Assembly: GCF_963678635.1 (NCBI RefSeq) | Contig: NC_087064.1 | Location: 124,001 to 188,000, forward strand | Origin: Symsagittifera roscoffensis | Lineage: Eukaryota; Xenacoelomorpha; Acoela; Convolutidae | Direction of reading: 5' to 3' | Length of the DNA stretch: 64,000 bases | In this document: one piece after another, positions 59,219-64,000 of the stretch | Layout: every line of letters starts with the position of its first letter | Numbering within the stretch: the stretch's first letter is position 1 | Notes under the pieces: model-generated | What the model was told of the DNA's origin: nothing | Seen by the model: only the letters and a program-made list of their open reading frames with translations | Database searches by the model: none | Program-made: the position numbers and the translations under genes

Positions 59219-59531
59219 CTTTCAGCAAGGGCAGCGAAGTTAGCCACAACGAGGAGTTGTTGTCGATTATTCTCTGGATCGCTCATTTCTGATCTGCTGG
59301 TAAAACTGCAAGCAATTCATCGAGTTTATCTTTGTCCACAGCATTTTGTTTCTCCTCGTGGTTTTTTCTTGCTGCTCTCATCTTTGTTTTGTGTAGAGTT
59401 TAGTCGAACTCATCTTGGAGAAGGATCGAATTCACGAGACAGTCGGTGGCTTCACGTAAAGTGGAAAACGCTAGTTCGGCACCTTCTATTGGATTTCGCA
59501 CACCTAGTCCCCCTCTTTTGATAGGAAGTGA

Positions 59532-61258
59532 TTACAAAACACGATCTGAGTGTGTGGCACTAGAAGTTCGTAGTAAGTTTGGCGAAAAGTTTTCCTCCAA
59601 CATCTTCTCGAGAGGAGCAAACAACTGCGACGTATCTTTGACTACTCTCAGGACAAAATTCCATTCGCATTGCAGTGATCTTGTTAATCCAACTAAAGCA
59701 GCTTGAGGTTCTTTTTCTGCCAGTTTGGACAACTCGCCAAGACAATCCAACCATTCTTGGACCTTTTTTTAAATTGAAACGAGTTTTGCCTTCTTCAGAG
59801 CCAATAAATCCGCCCAAATATCTTCTACAATCAACTATTCTGATGCCGAACCTGTCAAACAATTGATGACTTTTTTCAACAAAGTTCGGGTGAACAACCA
59901 AAATAACTTTTGCTTGGCTCGGGGTAATAGTCATACTTCGGGCCGTTTTCAGTCAAAGATGACAACCATTCAACCAGGTTTTCTAGTGCGCCGAGAGCTC
60001 CCAAATCATCTGCATACCATGTATGTAAATATTTATCTCGGTCTTTGAGTGATTCAATCAATGGCATCAATGAAACACCATAGAATAACATCGCTAGTGG
60101 ATCACCCTGTGTAGTGCCTTCACTACTGAAAAGAAGTTCTGTCGTTCCTGCAACAATTAGCGGTGCATACCCTCTATACGTGTTGAAAAGAAATCGTCAG
60201 CACTTTGGCCAAAGTATTCTAGCATTCCATAGAGCCGTTTTCCTGTTCAATGCATTGAAAGCATTTGACGCATCCATCAATAGAAGACCATGTCTGTCCT
60301 CTTTGGTGCTATTAAGCAACTCCTCCACTGCGTGTACAGCTCCTTCTGTTCCTGCTTTCACACCACAAGCTAGTTGTTGAGATCCACAGGTTTCTTCGAG
60401 ACCTTTTTGGTCGCTTCGGCCATACATTTACACATTATTATTCGCAAAACTCACCTATGCCAAGGGTCTAACTCCGGGGCACTTGTCCAAAGCGATCAGA
60501 CGACCTGACATCAATGCTCATATTTGGTTCCATGGAATAACTTCGTTAACTATCTTTGTGATCAGCGCTGCCACTTCGTTTCTCAAAGCCGAGCTGTGTC
60601 CTCCAAATCGAAGAAATGCGTCTTTCCAGTGTTCCGAATCTGTTCCTGAAGGTCCGGCTCCACCGTGCATTGACCTCGCAAACTTTTCTATATAAGAAGA
60701 AGTGATGGTTATTGTTTCTAACTAAGGCAAGCGGTCTACTTGTAATCTTGCTTCTTCTTTTGACTGTTTTGCTACGGGATGTTTTTCTTTTAGAATGTCA
60801 ATGACTAATTTTCTTGTTTTTGTTGTGGAATCAATAACTTTGTCATTTGGATGGAGCAAACCTCCGCCAGATCTGCTTGTCAGCCAACTCATGGCAGACC
60901 GAACTTTCCCTTCCATCATCATTCGTGCAAAAACCACTGCGGTGTGCTCGTCTTCAGGTCTGTTTTTTTTTCATAGGTTTCCTCGGTTGTTTTTGTGAAC
61001 AGTGTTTGGCTTCTTGTAGTAGAATATTGAACTTATTTTTTCCCAGTCTTCAAGTCGTCTTCCTATCAAAGCTCTCACATCACGTGTGGTTTTTATCATT
61101 GGGTCCCGCTGTAAGATTAATTGGCTGAATACAAGAAGTCGTTCTGAACACTCGTTTTGGTTCAATCGGCAGACTTCTTTCGTTAAAAGATCATTGTAAT
61201 TACGGCCAATGTTTCCCCCCGGGACTAAATACGGTTTGCCTTGGATGTTCACACTCAT
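59532..61258 (-). pseudogene. LINE reverse transcriptase, fragmented
   Basis: In order on the minus strand: NIGRNYNDLLTKEVCRLNQN and a helical N-terminal part (60971-61258); FARMMMEGKVRSAMSWLTS (60722-60937); motif A LLMDASNAFNALNR (60197-60427); motif B SSEGTTQGDPLAM near 60110; motif C WYADDLGALG (YADD at about 60005-60016); then SEEGKTRFNL and the thumb region to 59532. All three catalytic blocks are readable, but stops and frameshifts separate them. This RT family is widespread in aquatic invertebrate genomes to my knowledge. I cannot place the clade firmly. Confidence 0.78.
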
Positions 61259-61294
61259 AGTCCATCTGTTACCCCATTCAGTTTCTTGAACTTT

Positions 61295-61525
61295 CTAAGA
61301 TAAGTCGAGGAACCCTCCAAAGGCGTCAAACAAACAGTTTGTGACGTTCTCTGTAATGGGTACAACAGGATAATGGTCTTGCTCGCTGAGGGTCATAACA
61401 CGAAGCTTTTGAGTCGCCCCAGTATGTTGTTCTTCATTTTCAATTTTGTCTTCGGTTTTGTTGTATGAATCCTCTTGTTCATCGTCACTAACTCTCTGAG
61501 ACGCAGAAACGGAGTCCGTGATCAC
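61295..61525 (-). pseudogene. LINE N-terminal open segment
   Basis: 77-residue acidic open stretch (QEDSYNKTEDKIENEEQ) followed by VVPITENVTNCLFDAFGGF. No known domain. It is likely the start of the LINE protein, interrupted before the RT part. Confidence 0.45.
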
Positions 61526-61569
61526 TCGGAAGAAAATCCAAATGAGGACTCCGTTTCCGAGTGATCACG
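61507..61569. repeat. Rearranged inverted repeats
   Basis: AAACGGAGTCC (61507-61517) is inverted at 61546-61556. CGTGATCACTCGGAA (61517-61531) is inverted at 61555-61569. The order is A-B-A'-B' and not A-B-B'-A', so this is not a simple hairpin. Confidence 0.85.
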
Positions 61570-61650
61570 AAAACCAAAATGAGACGGCGGTCTTATCGCT
61601 CTGTCGCTTCTCCTCATCATTTCGTGTCGGTATTGACAAACTCCTCAAAA

Positions 61651-61790
61651 GTTACAATAGTTGCAATAGTTGCAATAGTTGCTATTGTTGCAATAGTTAC
61701 AATAGTTGCAATTTTTGCAATAGTTACAATAGTTGCAATTTTTGCAATAGTTGCAATAGTTGCAATAGTTACAATAGTTGTCAATGTTGT
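61651..61790. repeat. Microsatellite of 9-bp unit (GTTGCAATA)n
   Basis: About 15 imperfect units with GTTACAATA and TTTGCAATA variants. It lies in the 5' part of the LINE insertion. The Asn/Cys-rich frames across it are artefacts of the repeat. Confidence 0.9.
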
Positions 61791-61880
61791 TGTGGTTGTT
61801 GTTGTTTTTTTTTCCTTTTCTTTTCTTGTTTAGCAAGACACGTGCTAAATTCTTTTTCAAAATTCTTGTGAAAAGAGAAC

Positions 61881-61893
61881 AAACTCTTTGATG
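61881..61893. repeat. 13-bp target-site duplication, 5' side of LINE
   Basis: Minus-strand CATCAAAGAGTTT. Upstream on the minus strand the gag frame (SERNKQ) reads into it. Confidence 0.9.
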
Positions 61894-62578
61894 CTGTTTG
61901 TTTCTTTCAGATTCAAAAAGTTTTGAAAATTCTTGATTTTATGTCTAATGGTAGAACTGAAAACAATTTTTGAGCTGCGCCATCAAGTGTTGTTTGTGTT
62001 AACGCTGTGCGTCGATGTATCCAGTTTTGGTGAAGTGGTGCGGTAATTGGTTAAGGTCCTATATTTAAAATTAAATTTGCTGTAACTGCATTTAAATAAT
62101 CTTCTACAGAATATTCAGGGCCTTTGCCTGTAAATACCATCAATGGTTTATTTGATGTGATCGGAGATACATCCATCATTATGGATTCATCGTCATTTGT
62201 AATCAATCAGCGGCATTTAATATTTGTAATCATTCAGCGGCATATAAAATGGTAGCGGTATTTCATTTTGCATTTGTGTTGGTTGGTAAGAATGCATATT
62301 AGCTGAACTTTGTGATTGTGCTGGATGATAAGATTGTATGGTGATTGGACTTTGCATCTGGAACGGTTGGTAGCTTTGTATATCGTTTGGGTTTTGTGGG
62401 TGATTTTTTTTATTTTGAAATGTTTGAGTTTGTCGGGGTTTTTGTGTATGTTATTCTTGAGTATATGTTGCAAAAAAATCTGGTTGGAAGTAATCATCAT
62501 CATCGGATGATAAGTTGTTTGTATAGTAGGGTGTTTGTTGTTTATTTCTATTTTGTTGGGAAAATGGGTAATTTTCAC
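61894..62578 (-). pseudogene. gag, middle part (linker and capsid start)
   Basis: An Asn/Gln/Pro-rich linker (62234-62578), then FTGKGPEYSVEDYLNAV at about 62110-62160, a typical start of a Ty3/gypsy capsid, and WIHRRTALTQTTLDGAAQK further on. Stops and frame changes occur. It is cut at 61894 by the LINE insertion and continues on the other side at 58282. Confidence 0.65.
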
Positions 62579-62739
62579 TACGATCTTGTGGGAGATAAGG
62601 GTGATCTTGGAAATTTACTGGGTTTTGTGATGTGTTTTGAAGTTTCCATTTTTGTGAAAATAAATGATTTTGTGTATTTCTGCGGTGGGGTTGGATGGTT
62701 TGTGATGGACTGACATAATTATAATTGTGATCCGCAAAA

Positions 62740-63927
62740 TTACTTGTAAATGTTTTTTCTTGTTTTTGATGGTTTTGTCATAGGTCTATATGTTTGATAG
62801 TCCAGGTGTGAATATTTTGGAGCAACCGATGGTTTGACCGTGGATTGTAATGTTACTTGTGGTAATGTTGGATTTTTGGGTCTTGGTGTTGTGAGATTTG
62901 GATGTATTGGTGAATTGCTTTGTTGCGTAGTTGTCGCTATTGTTTCAACTATTTCTTCATTGACTACTTGTGATGCTATTTGAATATCTTGTTGTGTAAG
63001 AATTCGAGATCTATTAAGATTTTCCTGTTCTATAACAGTTGAATTTAAACTATGTTTTTGTGTACCAGGTAGGATTGAATTATAGTTTAAAGGTGTTGCA
63101 TCTGTTGTAAGTGGAAATACCTTCACGTAATCTTTATGGATTGATATTGTACTAATTGCTTGACTTGAGATGTCTACTGGAAACCCTAAAAATAGTGGGT
63201 GAGACCATTCAGGGTCCCAAACATAATCTGATTGCTCTGCAATGACGGTATCATCATTGGTATTTTGAGGTCTTAAGTTTTTTCTTGCTTGTGCAATTAA
63301 ATCAATTTTATGTGTGAAATAATCAATTATAAACCCTGCTAAAAATTTTTGTAAATCATGTTTAGCTTTTTGTGAGACGTCGTTACTGGTAAGATTTTCA
63401 CGGATTGTGTTTAAAAATGCTGAAAATGCGGCAATTTTCTTTCTCACTTTTGTGTGTTTTGATGATTCGAGTGGTGATGTAGTTTGTGTTTCTGTTGTTT
63501 CTAGTATAGATAAATATCTATATATCATTGCAAAAACTTCGTTGGTGAATATTGAGTTCACTCTTTGTGAATTTTGGTGTTGTTTGTTTTTAATGTATTC
63601 TGTGAATACTTTTGAAAATTCTATATCAATTTCATCTGTTTGGATAACATATTTACCATGAAATTTTCTTGGTGTACTGAGTTCTATGGCGTAAACTCCA
63701 TATTGTTGTGTTAGGTTACATATTCTTTTTGAATAATGATCGACAGTTTGTCTTTTGATTTTTATTTCGTGCAATTCTGCTTTACATTGGCTGATTCCGT
63801 GTTTTAATAAGTTTGCGATTAGATTATTACAAAATTGTGTTTGTCCTCTATCATCAGTGAGTAAAGTAATGATAAATGGAAAAACGGAGTATTCGTCTGG
63901 ACTTTCATCGCTCTGAGTGTGGCTCAT
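62740..63927 (-). CDS. gag N-terminal open frame of the Ty3/gypsy element
   Basis: 395 residues, intact. The predicted start ATG is at 63927 in the sequence ATGAGCCACACTCAG. The N-terminal 250 residues look alpha-helical (YRYLSILETTETQ, KHDLQKFLAGFIIDYFTHK). The rest is Thr/Gln/Pro-rich. No zinc knuckle here. It precedes the linker and capsid start, so I take it as the matrix-like N-terminal part of gag, though such a long N-terminal extension is unusual and it could be a separate gene. The sequence between 63928 and 64000 is probably the leader; the LTR is outside the window. Confidence 0.55.
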   Translation of the reverse strand: MSHTQSDESPDEYSVFPFIITLLTDDRGQTQFCNNLIANLLKHGISQCKAELHEIKIKRQTVDHYSKRICNLTQQYGVYAIELSTPRKFHGKYVIQTDEIDIEFSKVFTEYIKNKQHQNSQRVNSIFTNEVFAMIYRYLSILETTETQTTSPLESSKHTKVRKKIAAFSAFLNTIRENLTSNDVSQKAKHDLQKFLAGFIIDYFTHKIDLIAQARKNLRPQNTNDDTVIAEQSDYVWDPEWSHPLFLGFPVDISSQAISTISIHKDYVKVFPLTTDATPLNYNSILPGTQKHSLNSTVIEQENLNRSRILTQQDIQIASQVVNEEIVETIATTTQQSNSPIHPNLTTPRPKNPTLPQVTLQSTVKPSVAPKYSHLDYQTYRPMTKPSKTRKNIYK

Positions 63928-64000
63928 GTTTCGTTTTATAGCTGTTAGTACGTAATGTTCAATATGTCTGATTGGTTGATTCCAATTGTACTGGTTTAAA

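Larger units (their letters stand above)
58296..61880 (-). mobile_element. LINE-like non-LTR retrotransposon inserted in gag
   Basis: 3585 bp bounded by the 13-bp duplication CATCAAAGAGTTT. The 3' end on the minus strand is a run of nine A, as expected for target-primed insertion. The RT is of non-LTR type with YADD. Order on the minus strand: unknown N-terminal part, RT, then a Cys/His motif and a C-terminal domain. The reading frame is fragmented by stops and frameshifts. It is younger than the Ty3/gypsy copy it interrupts. Confidence 0.88.
46500..64000 (-). mobile_element. Large env-bearing Ty3/gypsy element (5' end beyond window)
   Basis: Reading leftward on the minus strand: gag, protease, RT, RNase H, integrase with GPY module, a Pro/Ser/Thr-rich segment, an env-like region and a 3' accessory segment. 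This order is that of env-bearing Ty3/gypsy (errantivirus-like) elements. It is about 14 kb without the 3.6-kb LINE-like insertion. All genes are interrupted. The LTR boundaries are not resolved, so the left end is approximate. The fragment at 4128-6267 belongs to the same family. Confidence 0.8.

Noticed and set aside
61518-61871. Asn/Cys-rich plus-strand frames
   Set aside because: Produced by the 9-bp microsatellite.

Overview
The window is AT-rich nuclear DNA of a metazoan, most likely an invertebrate. The reasons are genes split by GT-AG introns, a RING/B-box (TRIM-like) protein gene, a Ty3/gypsy element with an env-like region, a LINE-like element, and many miniature DNA transposons. 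I cannot name the species. There is no bacterial-style gene organisation and no CRISPR array.

Layout. (1) 1-2159 is non-coding repeat relics. (2) 2160-3927, minus strand: a RING/B-box gene in two exons; its 5' part is lost in a 200-bp assembly gap (3928-4127). (3) 4128-6267, minus: a decayed integrase-region fragment of the same Ty3/gypsy family that fills the right end of the window. (4) 6268-23754 is a complex segmental-duplication array built from a ~1-1.5 kb host repeat W, a hAT-type MITE with 8-bp target duplications, a repeat with hairpin ends (here R1), and a segment P carrying 40-bp palindromes. A short coding exon rides on the duplication: the left copy (14601-14743) is truncated and the right copy (23613-23783) keeps both splice sites. 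(5) 24430-29411: tandem repeats, including five copies of a 257-bp unit running into R1, and three R1 copies. (6) 31977-43671, plus: three more exons (31977-32344, 37783-38060, 43264-43671) whose splice phases match each other and the 23613-23783 exon. They probably form one gene for a polar, mostly disordered protein I do not recognise. Its introns hold a second decayed Ty3/gypsy element (32.55-35.3 kb, antisense), two MITE types and C/G-rich tracts. (7) About 46.5-64.0 kb, minus: a large Ty3/gypsy element with gag, protease, RT, RNase H, integrase, an env-like region and a 3' accessory region. It is dead: gag is split by a 3.6-kb LINE-like insertion with a 13-bp target duplication and A-tail, the RT is triplicated over a ~142-bp block and lacks its catalytic box, and the integrase lacks its catalytic Glu.

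Only the RING/B-box gene and the four-exon plus-strand gene look like host genes. Nearly all other open frames are transposon remnants or chance frames in AT-rich DNA. The most unusual material is the 6.3-29.4 kb region, where R1, the palindromes and the 257-bp array share hairpin breakpoints.
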